Below are positions 22,930 to 34,368 of a stretch of 64,000 nt of DNA, piece by piece. Source of the stretch: Gnetum montanum (taxonomy: Eukaryota > Streptophyta > Gnetopsida > Gnetales > Gnetaceae); assembly GCA_015680685.1 (NCBI GenBank), contig MNCI01023875.1, positions 137,058 to 201,057 of the forward strand, given 5' to 3'. Each line of letters starts with the position of its first letter. The stretch's first letter is position 1. The notes beneath the pieces are model-generated. The model was not told the origin of the DNA. It did no database searches and saw only the letters and a program-made list of their open reading frames with translations. A program made the translations under genes and the position numbers.

Positions 22930-24500
22930 AGTCAAGGATCTATGTTTTGGAAAAAGGCATTCTCAAATGACATGCATAGTGTATTTTGATATAAGTGACT
23001 GAAATATGTAAAAGAAAGATTCAATTTTTCGCTTATTATTGGGGGGTGTCGGACCCCGAAAAGAAGAATTTTTCGCTTATTATTACAAAGGCCGAACACT
23101 ATTCTACTCACCTTGAAATCGTTTTTATATATTGCCCCTAGTAAGCAGCGGTGGGACCACGAACACGTAAACATACTGGGAAATTTCACACATGTATTGG
23201 ATGGGTTTATGTTTTTCATTCTCAAAATCGGGATTTTCAGGTTTTCGGTTAGAACTTTTGAAACCCCAATCTGGAGATGGTCAGAAATGGAGAACCACAA
23301 GGAAGTTAAAAAGGATTTATCATGTACCGTCTGTTTCGACGCACTCTGGTTTTGCTTCTGTAAGAATTCTTGCAACTTTCCTGCATGAGATTTTTTGTAT
23401 GATTAAGTTCGCGCATCATTTATTTGTTGAATTTTCATTGTGGAAGTCATAAAAACCCTCGTGACGCGCACACAATAATGTGTTTTCTATCGATTTGGAT
23501 TCTCAAAATCCTGATCTCGTTTCTCGGTTGATTGAAAAAATGAGCTGCACTCTGTCAGTGTTTTTTTTTAATAGTTTATTTGCTCTCGTTGCGATTTGAG
23601 CATGGTTAATTAGTTATCATTTTCTGTATGTTTCTCGATTCGGTTTTCAACAGCTGCAGTTCACCAACAAAGCCGTTGATGTATTGCTTTCGTCTGAAAA
23701 CAAAGCCGTCGTCTGAGATGCAGGTGAAATATTTCACATCTCATTATAAGTATTGTCATAATAGCTGAAGCAAATAACTTCCAAGAGATTTATATTTGCT
23801 TTTCTTGAATAAAAGATCAACGAATAAAATTTAGCTTTCCATCGCTTGCGCCGACGTTCAGTTCTAATGCCAAAAATGTCTAAAATTGGAATGTGGATAC
23901 CTAAATGTCATATTCTCTGTTTCTTACATTTGCTTGCTTGTCTTAGGACACTTCTAAAATTGGAATGTGGATACCTAAATGTCATATTCTCTGTTTCTTA
24001 CATTTGCTTGCTTGTCTTAGGACACTAAATTTGTTGGCTTGTAATTTTTGATTGCAAGTTTGAAACTGGCAGATACATGTAACATTGGAATGAGAGAAGA
24101 GTGTTTTCCCTAAAATTATATGCAAATAGATTCAAACATGCATGTGAAGATATCTATTCTCGTTTGACTGATCCATGTCCATTCATCCCTGATGAAGAAG
24201 ATATTTCCCTTGAAACATTGGACGTTGCGCTGGTTTCTGTTTCCTTTTTATAAATGATCCGGTGATTGTAAAGTCTGGGGCTTTTGTAAAAGGTTAAAAC
24301 CAAGATTACAGAGTAAATAAATGCTTGCCTTTAAACCTGAATCTCACCTTATTGAATCAAGACATTTGGAGGAAAATATAGGAAAGCCAAAACTGAAGCA
24401 ATTTATTACCCGAACATGCCCTGGGCTGCCGGTTGGGGGTTGGCATTGGCCGTGAACTGGCAATCAAACTTTCTTAACCTTTTTTAATTTGTAATTTAAT
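22930..24500 (+). other. Low-copy-looking region with a possible first exon (CxxC motif)
   Basis: The base composition changes here to that of gene-flanking DNA. ATG at 23288 opens MENHKEVKKDLSCTVCFDAL, in which CxxC after a charged helix resembles the start of a RING finger. It may be followed by a donor at ctctg|gttttg, and the later RING cysteines are not seen. At 23650-23725 a piece bounded by ttcaacag and atgcag|gtgaaa looks like a short noncoding exon. No full gene can be assembled, so this may be a truncated 5' end. Splice sites were judged by eye only. Confidence 0.3.
23879..24026. repeat. Perfect tandem duplication, 2 x 74 bp
   Basis: Two adjacent identical copies of a 74-bp unit beginning tctaaaattggaatgtggat. 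This is a very recent duplication or an assembly error. Confidence 0.9.
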
Positions 24501-25129
24501 TGGCCAAGGGTCTGCTGCATCAACTTCAATTTCGGCTCGGCCATTATCTTTTCTACAATGTGGTTATATCATCGATGATGCTGCTTAACTGCTTTCGTCT
24601 TCCAACTACCCTTACTGAAGTAGGAAGTGCTCCAACACCTAGAAGCTTACATATTGTATTGACCATGGTCATGCAAGGTAAAAAGAAAAGGGTTAGAACA
24701 AAGAGATTTTCTAACTGTCACGATATAATTATTTGAGAATAGCATATTGTAATCTGTATGGATAAACAGGAAAAATGTTGTATGACGCTCTATATGTTGG
24801 CTGCAGACTGCAAGTAAAGGAGAAAAACCTAAATTAAAACTTTAGTGGAGTAAGAAGTTCTGTAACTGCTACCAAGTATTATGACAGAATTTAGGTACAT
24901 AATAAGGATTAAGAAGGAAAATTACTTTAAAACTTTAGTGGAGTATATGTTTTGATTCACTGCAGTTATGAAATGCTATTAGAATTTACTGTGATTAAAC
25001 CATAAACACCAGCCTTGAAAAACAAGCATTAATACCTAACCTAACCTAAATTTGGAGTCATATTTGGACCTACTCTGTTTGGCATGAATATTTAAAAATC
25101 AGCTTTCATTATGCTCCAAAACTAAGGGC
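24501..25129. other. Unannotated, downstream of TIR fragment
   Basis: The plus frame 24500-24736 is open but has no recognisable motif. If the TIR gene on the minus strand were intact, its NB-ARC exon would lie here; I see no P-loop. Confidence 0.35.
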
Positions 25130-25435
25130 AAACATATCCTAACAAACAAGGAAGCATGTGCTAACAATATCACTTACCATTTTCCCTGATATCCGCTTAT
25201 GTCCGCAATGTTGCACAGAGCGCAAACATATCCTAACAAACAAGGTATCCGCTTATGTCCGCAATGTTCCCCAATGTTGCACAGAGCGCAAACATATCCT
25301 AACAAACATGGTATCCGCTTATGTCCGCAATGTTGCACAGAGCGCAAACATATCCTAACAAACAAGGAACCATGTGTTAACAATATTTCTTACCATTTTC
25401 CCTGGTATCCGCTTATGTCGCAATGTTGCACAGAG
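25130..25435 (-). repeat. Minisatellite over the exon-intron border of the TIR gene
   Basis: Units of about 55 bp (gcaaacatatcctaacaaac...atccgcttatgtccgcaatg...gcacagagc) alternate with longer units of about 94 bp. The long units add a stretch ending cttaccattttccct, the reverse complement of the splice donor region. One unit has a 10-bp internal duplication. Confidence 0.85.
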
Positions 25436-25874
25436 CGCCTCTCCATTTGTCGATGACTTCCTTGGAGTGTCTGCCTTTGTCTGTCTGAAAGCCCCTTTCA
25501 AATGTTGAACTTCCGAGGGGTCGACATCATAGAAAACAGGAATCAACATGGATTTATGCATCTCGTGCTTGTCTAGCATCATCTCTAATGCTTTGAGACA
25601 CCACGCACACTCTCCATATTCACTTGAGAGTATGCATACATGCACTTTGGAACATGAGATGGCTTCCTCCATTGCCTCTGAAAACCTCTCCTCACTCTGC
25701 AATTCTGCTTTGCCCAGACATACCTTAAGTCCTCTGCGCCGTTAATAGTTCATACATGTAATAAGTCAAGTTACGCATTGTATCATGGCCTCTGTGAGTG
25801 AGGAAAACATCCAAACTTCTTCTTGTTGTTGCTGCTATTCCCTTCCCAATTTGATAATGACCCGATACCTGCAT
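25394..25874 (-). pseudogene. TIR domain exon of a TIR-NBS-LRR-type resistance gene
   Basis: From ATG at 25874 the minus strand reads MQVSGHYQIGKG, then RSLDVFLTHRGHDTMRNLTY (the TIR alpha-A/beta-A start, DVFLSHRG). After a 1-base insertion near 25734 it continues GLKVCLGKAELQ, SEAMEEAISCSKVHVCILS, YGECAWCL and IPVFYDVDPSEVQHLKGAF. TIR domains of plant immune receptors are NADases that signal on pathogen recognition. About 160 residues fit a TIR exon, ending at a donor-like GGAAAATG|GTAAGA at 25394. The conserved glutamate of the catalytic region may be the E in LSSEYGECAW. The frameshift and absence of any NB-ARC sequence downstream argue for a pseudogene. Confidence 0.75.
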
Positions 25875-26083
25875 CTGACTTTCAGATAGGCCCTTCAGGC
25901 TTCTGCTGCACATGCCGCCCCAATTTTGCAGGACGGGGTTCCATCTTTGGCTCCTCACCTTCTCTTCAACGCTCTCTCTTGCCTTCCACAATACTTGAAT
26001 CCTTTCATTGCCGTCACAGCACCAAAGACGGATATAAAGAAACCTGAATGAATGGTTTGCACAGAATTCATAAGAACAGTTCC

Positions 26084-26450
26084 ACTGATAAAATTTCTGT
26101 CTCAGGAAGCACAACAGGAGAAATCGGACGGAAATGGAAAAGTAGTTCGAGCAAATTTTCTTCGGAGTTTCATTGGTAAGCAGCAGGAACTTTCTTTTGA
26201 ACCTCATAGCACATTATCACAAAAATAAAAATGCAGTTAATCGAACAACCAATGACGATACATCGAACTGTTTTTACTGATATAAAATTTCTGTCGAACT
26301 GTTTTTACTGACATAAAATTTCTGTCTGAGGAATCACAACAGGAGAAATCGGACGGAAAAGTAGTTCAAGGAAATTTTCTTCAGACTTTCGTTGGAACTT
26401 TCTTTTGACCCTCATCGCACATTATTACAAAAATAAAAATGCAATTCCGC
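26084..26450. repeat. Duplicated block upstream of the TIR exon
   Basis: About 155 bp at 26084-26240 (aaatttctgtctcaggaagc ... acaaaaataaaaatgca) recur at about 26300-26445 with small indels. A 31-bp unit (cgaactgtttttactgat) is doubled between them. If the TIR gene ever worked, this lies in its promoter or 5' leader. Confidence 0.75.
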
Positions 26451-26629
26451 GTTACAGGTGGTGTAGTGGGAAACAGCCTAGCAGCCGACGTTTCCCAGAA
26501 AAAACTTCACTACGTGACAAAACATATTTTATCGAGATTCCTGGACATTTATTTGGAGGGCAAAGCTGACGACAAGAGGATTATTTTATATACAATTATA
26601 CATGTATACAATTGGAGGGCATCGGTTAA
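26451..26629. other. Unannotated
   Basis: A short open frame (26439-26639, plus) shows no known motif. Confidence 0.3.
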
Positions 26630-26812
26630 TGTGCTGTGAAATTAAAATGGAACACTCCAAATAAAAAAAAAAAAAATTAACAAAAATTGTATACTCACTT
26701 GCCTTTTCCTACAACTCCTTAATGTACTATAAAATTAAAATGCAACACTCCAAATAAAGTAAAAAAAATTAACCAAAATTGTATACTCGCCTTTTCCTAC
26801 AACTCCTAATAA
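26630..26812. repeat. Imperfect tandem duplication, about 2 x 92 bp
   Basis: The unit attaaaatg(g/c)aacactccaaataaa ... ttgtatactc...gccttttcctacaactcct occurs twice in a row. Confidence 0.8.
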
Positions 26813-27129
26813 CCAACACCTAACATAAATTGGAAAATTATTTAGATACCTAAGTTAAAAGGTGATTTAGGGTTGAGAAATCCTATCCTTTCTACTAAAG
26901 CCTTTGTCATCAGCTTGATTAAGCATCTACAACATGGAAATGAACTCTAGTAATGGCTATTTTGTCATAAAATTCAATAGACTACTACTTGCTAATATGC
27001 AAATTGGAGAGTGCTAGATTGGTTGGATATCATATTAGAATAATTCAATCTTCTACTCCTATTCATATTTGGAAAATTTAACAACATTTTGTTGAAACTT
27101 ATTTGTTTTAGATTTCCTTCAATTCTAGC

Positions 27130-27545
27130 ATAGAAAATGATCCTTCTAATCTTTGATGAAACTCTAAACAGTTACAAAAGGACTATTAATAGCTTTCAAG
27201 GAAAAAATATTTTCACAGCTAGGCACAATAGTAATCTATACCCTAGTTCTTTCAATAATGCACAAGCTCCCATCACTCATGCTTAGTCATTTTCTCAAGG
27301 GACATATTCTTATGCTTTGTAAGCAACCTATTTGGTAAAATTTTAGTCTTAATGGAGGAAAATCTCTTAACAAACTCTCTAATAAAGATGTTTTTAGACT
27401 TTTTTCACAACACTCTAGAATCTATTATATTAATGAGAAAACAAAGGCTTAATAACTCAAACATTAAATTGCACTAATTTTTTATAGGTCCTTGGAAAAT
27501 TTCTTATTCTTAACTATATCTTTATAATGTAATCTTTATTTTAAA
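27130..27545 (+). repeat. Dispersed repeat R, copy 1
   Basis: Matches the reverse complement of about 37300-37700 through several blocks, for example ggactattaatagc, tctaatctttgat and aaaggcttaataa. The family is unknown and both copies are full of stops. Confidence 0.65.
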
Positions 27546-30168
27546 ATAATATTAGGAATTATTCAATACATATTTTATGGAACAAATATATGACTAGATT
27601 TTAGTTAATACTATGATGGTAATGTTTAGGGATCATTATTTAGAGTGATAGTAAGTTGCTAGTTTCTCAAGTCAAAGACATAGTCGCTTAAAGAAGTTAG
27701 GGTTTCACACATCCGCCAATCTTCCTAAGATCCCATAAGCATTAAGGTTTTGAGTGATATTCTTTTTTTTTGATTTTATGATGGTAATGTTTATATGTTA
27801 TGTTTTCCTTTTGAAGGTGCCATGTGCCAAAGGGTAAGAATCTTTAGGAGAAAAGGCAAACCAAAAAGCACAATGTGCCAAAGGGCATGATTGACCTATA
27901 ATGTCAAATCAACCATAACCAACTATGCTAAAAGGTGGAAAGGAGGGGTTTGGATAATGGCCCTCTCATTTTTGCAAGGGAATACATACATAGATGAAAA
28001 TTAAGGACTCATGCAAATCTACTTCATCAAAATTGTAATGCATTAGAGTATCCTGAATGTCTTGCACACTAAAAACTTAGGGTTTATTTTAGCTTTGATA
28101 AATAAAAAGGAAAAGTATTGAAATAGAGAAACATAAAATAAGGAGAATCATAAAGTTATAACTCCATTATGTATATGGTCTTGTTAATATTGTCTTAGGT
28201 TCTACTCTTGCTTTACCATAAATGTGTTTAGATATTAGGATATATTTGGTCTGATATTGACTATCTTTGTCTACATGGGTCTATGTAAGATAAAGTGGCT
28301 AGACTTCTACAATGTGTGCTTTCTATTACAATGCTTTCAAACTCTATACAAGTAATACTATAACGCTTGGCAGCTAGCATGATGCCTAAAAACATTGTAG
28401 GATCAATACTACAACATAGGATAAACATAGCATTAGTATCATGCATATGGGCATAGCATAGGATTCACATATGACAAGGAAGCAAATGCAGAGTCATGAA
28501 AAATTTTGGAATTGTAAACACAAATCCCTTAACCTATTACATAAAATGTAAAAACATATTTAACTTATGGAAAATTCCCAAGTTCTCTATGCTTAATGTG
28601 AAAATTATAAAAATTTGCAAGGATGGTAATATTTTTCTTTTAAAAAATATATTTTAAATTTTTGCTTTCCCTTTCCTTGTGCAAACTGGTGCCCACCTTT
28701 TCTAAAGTCACATCTATCTATTCATGGAAGCGAGGAATCGAGGATTCATGATTTTGAACGTGTTTGGGTATGTGTGCCTCAAGAAAAAGTGGGGACGGTT
28801 TATGTATCACCATTAAACTGAAGCAAGAAAATTTGCAAAGGTATAGAGGGCATTGAATCCATTTCCTTACTCAAGAGCCATAATTTGCCAAAGATATAAT
28901 TTTTGCAACAACCATAATGATAGCAATAAAATGAAACCCTATTTTTTTACTCAATCCAATCTTTCCAAGAATGAAATTAAGCGTCAAGCCTCAACCAAAT
29001 TTATAACAAATCACATTTGCTAATACTTTTGTTCAACAATGACCTATGAGTAGTGCCGTAGGGCCATGTTGAAGATGACCACATTATAAGGAAAGAGAAC
29101 TTAACTCAACTAGGCACACCCCAATAACTCACCTTCCCTACGAAGATCAAAAACCTTTCAAACACCGGGGAATTAGTACTAGTCATGATGAAGAAGGGGA
29201 AAGTGAAAACAGAGCGCCATGAGGTTGCATATGGCCATTGGCTATGTGCTGGTGGGCTTCGTTGGCTCATAAGCAAACACATTAAAAAAAAGTTTACCAA
29301 GCATCCATCCGTAGTCAAGTTCATGACTCATGACCCATGGCCCATGATGATGACCCTGTTTTACTTTTTCTTTTTGTCAGCAAAGATACCAGAAAAAGAG
29401 CAAAAACCAGCAATGACCAATAAACACGCGTGAATGTGAGTCATGGAGGCTCCCAAAAGGCCAATCTATGCAAATGCATGTTTTCTTGGCACGCCCCGTC
29501 CCAAACTTGATTTCCGTATGACCCAAACTTGGCCCTTCGGCCTTCGGTTACCAAAGTGGCCCTTTTGTGATTTTTGCGTGTTTGTTTATTCATTTGTACT
29601 CACTTGTTTTGTGTGATCTGTGTCATGCCGATGCCAAGAATCTTGATTCCCTGCTGCCCACTTAACAATGAAATGAAGTTTCTGGTAAGATTCAGAACAG
29701 GAGAAGATTCGTAAGATTTTAATGCACAATTCTGACAGGTAGAACAAGGCAAGAATACCAGGCAAGGCAAGACAAGGTGACCATTTCTATGTATATGCAC
29801 AGATCCAGACAAAATTTCATTGGAAATTATGAAATACGCACCTTATGAAATACGCACCCATTGCGGATTTAATACCCTTCTGTACGTGCTCCCGAATCCA
29901 ACGTGAAGAATTCGTAAAAAATTATCTGAATCGCGAATCTCTGGCACATAGTCTATATGTGTTCCAAATAGCAAATTCTTTTAATGTATAACCATTAACG
30001 GTTCAAACCTGGTCTCTGACGTGATTATTAAGCCGCCCAGATGTGCTCCTTCACAGATTTTGAAACCTCCCATTACCACTCTAAATTTCTAATGACTCAT
30101 CCTCGCTTACCCTGATTACTGACCATAATTTGTAGATTCTAATAACTACGCTCCCTGATCCTCCCTGA
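27546..30168. other. Unannotated intergenic stretch
   Basis: AT-rich to about 28700, then more mixed. Short open frames at 29106-29433 lack known motifs. At 30110-30178 the 17-mer ccctgattactgaccat occurs twice. Nothing else recognised. Confidence 0.35.
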
Positions 30169-30627
30169 TTACTGACCATTCAAAACACCGAAAGCATCTT
30201 TACCGTTACAGTGTTCTGCTGATTTCCAGTGATGCACAGCAGCAGCCATAGCGTTCCAGGAACTACCACCTTTCTGCAAGGCTTGTAAGGCCTCCTTCTG
30301 CAACTCCTTCACTCTTTCCTTCACCTTCTTCCCTTCCTTCCCCTGCATCAACTCCACTATGCATCTCCGCAACTCGTCCGCATTCACAAACCCGCCATTG
30401 CTATCATTCATCCCAACCCGGATTCCCACCCGTAAAACATCACTAATCAAGGTAGCATTAACATGTTGCTCGGCAAATATGGGCCAAGCCACAATCGGAA
30501 CACCACAAACAATACTCTCCACCGTAGAATTCCACCCGCAGTGGCTCACGAACCCACCCACGGCCACATGCGAAAGCACATCCATCTGCGCCACCCATGC
30601 CAACAGAACCCGGCCCCGGTTCCCAGA
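30169..30627 (-). pseudogene. UDP-glycosyltransferase (UGT), C-terminal fragment with PSPG box
   Basis: The minus strand begins after a TGA with GNRGRVLLAWVAQMDVLSH and carries a complete 44-residue PSPG box: WVAQ...VLSH, FVSHCGWNS, ES..CGVP..AWP..AEQ, ending in Q. It continues about 85 residues to TAA at 30169-30171. The PSPG box of family 1 plant UGTs binds the UDP-sugar; the final residue helps choose the sugar, and Q is usual for UDP-glucose. The 330 or so residues before the box, including the catalytic histidine and acceptor pocket, are missing. The break coincides with a short repeat (cccagatcata at about 30622 and 30685). The remaining coding part has no stops, so the truncation looks young. 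Confidence 0.85.
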
Positions 30628-31104
30628 TCATAAGACCTTAAAGCAGAGGAGGAAAAACACTTTTGACCTTAAAACACAAATGGATCCCAGATCATATGAC
30701 CCTAAAGCAGAAAAGATAGCTACACATCAGAAGCTATGACCAAGGGAGAAATTGAAAAGAACAATCAATTCCATTTCATTCATTTGAATTTATATATGTT
30801 TTTTTCATAATCATTTACCTTATGGGCTAATCACGTTACCATTAACAATTTTCCATGGAAACACATTTTGGTTAAATAAGAATGATAGGCATGGGAATTC
30901 GAAGAAGAAAAAATAATCTACTCTGTTAATAACGCTATAGTAAGAAAATAGAGTGAAAAAGAAAAGCTTAAAAGTCCACTAAAACAATGAGATGGAAATT
31001 TAAACAGGAAAAATCTGGTTTGTTAAGGGCAAAACAGTTTGTTCTGGTAAGAACGCTACGGTAGGAAAATTAAGAGAGAAAATCTCTACATTGATAAATG
31101 GAGA
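30628..31104. other. Unannotated, upstream of truncated UGT
   Basis: No UGT coding sequence continues here. A 25-bp stretch (cccagatcatatgacc...taaagcag) occurs twice. Confidence 0.4.
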
Positions 31105-31200
31105 GACTAAAAAGGGGATCGAGAATAAACCATCAACCTTTTTATGCTAGATAACCTATTTCACCACTAAGCTGCAACTCATATTTGCAGTGTAATTATT
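31105..31200 (-). repeat. tRNA-like SINE relic
   Basis: On the minus strand GCAGCTTAGTGGTGAAATAG resembles an A box and TGGTTTATTCTCGATCC a decayed B box. Confidence 0.35.
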
Positions 31201-31739
31201 ACAACGATATTTTTTATTTGTAATTTTTATTAAACAATGCTGCGAGGTAGTGAGGAGTAGTGTTTGGTGCATCCCATCGCTGTTTGCCGTGGGGGTCTAT
31301 GCAGTGTGCACCAGCTCGCTAAATTGAGTCATTTGTATCTACTGTGTTGTTTCGTACAATCGGTTCAAGATTTGTTTCCTACAAATCTGAAGCTGAAAGC
31401 CATTATGGTAAACACACCTTCACTGTTCTTACCAGTCATTTATCAGAATAAGGGAGCTGACCACTTTAATGGTAAACATGTGTAGTGTTTTGTAACTTTA
31501 ATGGTAGTTGTGTTTAGTGTTTTGAATGTTTGTCACTAGTGCAGGGACCTTAGTGATTAAAATAGGAATTGGAGTTTTCAAAATCTGTGAATAGCTGACA
31601 AAGTTTGATTTTTGCAGAAGAACTATATACCTACTGACAATAGGCAGTAATCTATTCATTGGGAGGGTAGAGAGGATCCAACAGAGCTAAATTGTAATCC
31701 ACTCATCTTCTAATTTATCCATCACTATTCTTCTCTAAC

Positions 31740-31811
31740 TTTATTTAAAATAAAATATATTTTAAAAATTTAGAATCTAAAATTTTAGAATATATTTTAT
31801 TTTAAATAAAA
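31740..31811. repeat. Near-perfect hairpin of about 33-bp arms
   Basis: The left arm tttatttaaaataaaatata... pairs with ...tatattttattttaaataaa on the right around a loop of a few bases. It is either a tiny MITE-like element or a snapped-back AT repeat. It lies just outside the TSD of array H. Confidence 0.8.
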
Positions 31812-31836
31812 TTATGAAATAAAAGCTATGAGTGTA

Positions 31837-31997
31837 TGGTGTAGGAACACCTTTTCTGATCCCCTTGTTCTACCCTACATACTAGGTGTCTTTTTGTGTT
31901 AATTTTTGTTAGGGATGATTACTGAATGTTTTGGCATGTTTGAGGGTGTTTTTGGCTCATTTGATGAGTTTAGAAGGCTCCAAGGTCTATGGGGACA
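31837..31997 (+). repeat. Truncated first LTR of array H
   Basis: Only about the first 160 bp remain, up to ggggacatgttggga. The sequence then jumps to internal sequence equivalent to position 34788 of the second unit. The deletion removed the rest of the LTR, the primer site and the gag start. Confidence 0.75.
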
Positions 31998-33375
31998 TGT
32001 TGGGAGTGATCAATACTCAAGGATTTCAAAGGAGGGAACCAAGAGCTTCATAAAAGGGATCAAGAGATCTTCAAAGTCAAAGATGGTGTGTGTTGTTAAT
32101 CAATGAGAGTTCCTACCTTGTAAGTCATGGAAGGTGAAGGATCAATGCCAAGAGAGTGGCAAAGATCATGGGACTTCTTCAAGGAGGATCAAGGGTAGCA
32201 CTAGAAGGTATGATACTCATTCTTTTTGCAATTTTTCTACACCTTGTGGAAAGGGAAAAGAGATTCTAGTTCAAGTTGAGACTATCTTATGGGGGAGAGG
32301 TGAGTCTTCTAGCCAAGGTATGTGGAAGAATAATTACTTTACTGATGTTTTTGATGAAACTGATGTTAAAGCCATGGAGGAGAGTTTACCTTTTGAGTTG
32401 GTATCTCCAAAGTGGGATGAAGAGCTTATTGATGATTCCTTTGAATTGGAGAAGCCATTGTAATTGGGAACTCCTATTTGGGATCTTGAACATTCAAGCT
32501 TTGATGAAATTGGACAACCACATGTTGATGATCAAGTTGAACCAAAGATGGATGGGAGAACCTATGATGAGGTAATTAAGGATAAGCTTTACCTTGTTGA
32601 TGGTAGTAATGTCTATCATGATGAGGCTAGTGTAATGGATGCTAGCTTTTCATTTCATCTTGGTAGTGGTTTGTTCAATGGTAATTATGATCATCATGAT
32701 CATTGTGATGATTGTGATGAGATTGAGAGTCATATTGTGACTTTTGGTGCCATTGTTAGTAAGAGGAAGACTAAAAATGGTAAATTATTTAATGATGATG
32801 GCTATTTGAATAGTCATTTTGAGATGGTAATTATTGATGTAAGTGAAGATATTGATAATGATATGATTTTCTAGAATTTGGCAATGCTTGTTGTTGATTA
32901 TAGCAATGATAAATTTGTGAAGTGTGATGATGGATTTGATTGTCTTTGTTGTAAAATGGAAGTGTAGCATGAAGGTAATCTACTTGGTGGTGATTAAAGG
33001 AAGCTAAGTGGTAGTCTTCCAAGTACCAAGAAGAACAAGGTGAAGAAGAGGAAATAGTAGCAAACAAATGATGTCAGATTAAGAAAGGCTAATCCTTTTT
33101 CTTCTTCTTTTTCTTTATTTCTTGTAGGTTTGAGTCATCATGGGGATGGAAGGAAAGCATTCCAAGGAGATGATTAGATGAAGGAAGCATGGTTGGGCAT
33201 ATGGATAAGCCCTCATGAGCAAGGGAAGCTCAAAATGAAAACCTCCAATGATATTTATTCTCATGTTTGTAATGCATTGAGTCATGATTGTTGTGATGGA
33301 CTTATGTCATGGGGGTATGATGCCTTCCAGCTTGTGAAAGGTCATGAAGCATGAGATTTTTTAGGGTGGAAGAGC
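31998..33375 (+). pseudogene. Internal ORF of array H, copy 1
   Basis: Open pieces (31906-32106, 32134-32463, 32464-32874) encode a protein with an acidic, D- and E-rich second half. Readable parts include SFDEIGQPHVDDQVEPKMDG and NDDGYLNSHFEMVIIDVSED. Copy 2 (34354-36086) encodes the same order. I do not recognise a domain. By position after the primer site it may be gag or a gag remnant. In-frame TAA at 32461 and TAG at 32872 break it. Just before the next LTR it contains tcatgggggtatgatg, identical to the PPT-LTR junction of the A family. Confidence 0.55.
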
Positions 33376-34353
33376 TAGTGTAGAGACACCTTTTTTGAAC
33401 CCCTTGTTCTACCCTACATACTATGTGTATTTTAGTGTTGATTTTTGTTAGGAATGATTCTTGGATGTTTTGGCATGTTTGAAGGTGTTTTAAACTCACT
33501 TTTATGACTTTAGGAGCTTCTAAGATCTATGGGGACATGTTGGGATACCTCTGGAGGATTTTGGCATCAAAAGAAACATTTTTATTTCTGGCATCTTAAG
33601 GATAGACGTTGTTCTAAAGAGATAGACATTTTTCCAAAGATGTATCCCTTGAAGTAAAGACGTCTAAAGTCCATAAAATATGTCTACCAAAAATAGTAGA
33701 TGTCTCTCTCGTGAGTAGGGCTTTCATAGAGGACATCTACATGAAGTCAAAGACAACCCAGACACATGGGAAAACTTCTGAAAACACTCATTTCAATTCG
33801 GAAAATAACCAAAGCAAGATGGAAATAACCAAGGAGAAGGTGATAAGACTTGAAAAACAACTAGATAGTCTCAAGTTAAGTTGAGGAAAGGTTTCTATGA
33901 TTTTTACCTTATGGTTACTTATAAATATTGATGTAATTCATCATTCTTAGTGAAAAAGTACAAATGCTGAAGGCCAAATAACCCTAACCATGAGCAGTAG
34001 AGAAAGCTTGTGAGAGTTGGGGGAGGATAGCATATGCAAGAAGAGAGCTTGTACAAGGAAGTTGAGTGAGAGGTAAGGGAGAGCACTTGAGAGAGATTAG
34101 AAGAATATCTTAGAAGTGTCTTGTCTTGAGCTTGGGCTCCATTGTAAGCAATTGAGGATTAAGAAAGGACAAATATGACCTCTAAGATCCTTGGTAGGTT
34201 GCTAGTTGAGCTTGGCTCCTCATATTTCATGTATTTTATATGTATTTTGAGAATTATCTTAATTTTGTTATTCTTATTTTCTAAGATAGATCTATTTGGA
34301 AGTTGTAGATTGAGTCCTATTGGGGTTTATCAAGATGCAACACCCTTGCACTA
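33376..34353 (+). repeat. Middle LTR of array H
   Basis: It begins tagtgtagagac (from TGGTGTAGGG) and ends cccttgcacta (from CCCTACACCA). It serves as 3' LTR of copy 1 and 5' LTR of copy 2. Confidence 0.8.
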
Positions 34354-34356
34354 GGC

Positions 34357-34368
34357 TGGTATCAAAGC
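34357..34368 (+). other. Primer binding site, tRNA-iMet type
   Basis: tggtatcaaagc three bases after the LTR matches the plant initiator tRNA-Met primer site TGGTATCAGAGC with one change. Confidence 0.8.

Noticed and set aside
25130-25435. Regular repeats that could suggest a CRISPR array
   Set aside because: Units are adjacent, differ in length, have no spacers and lie over a plant TIR exon; it is a minisatellite.
30359-30739. Plus-strand open frame of 126 codons
   Set aside because: It is antisense to the UGT PSPG region, which has clear motifs on the minus strand.
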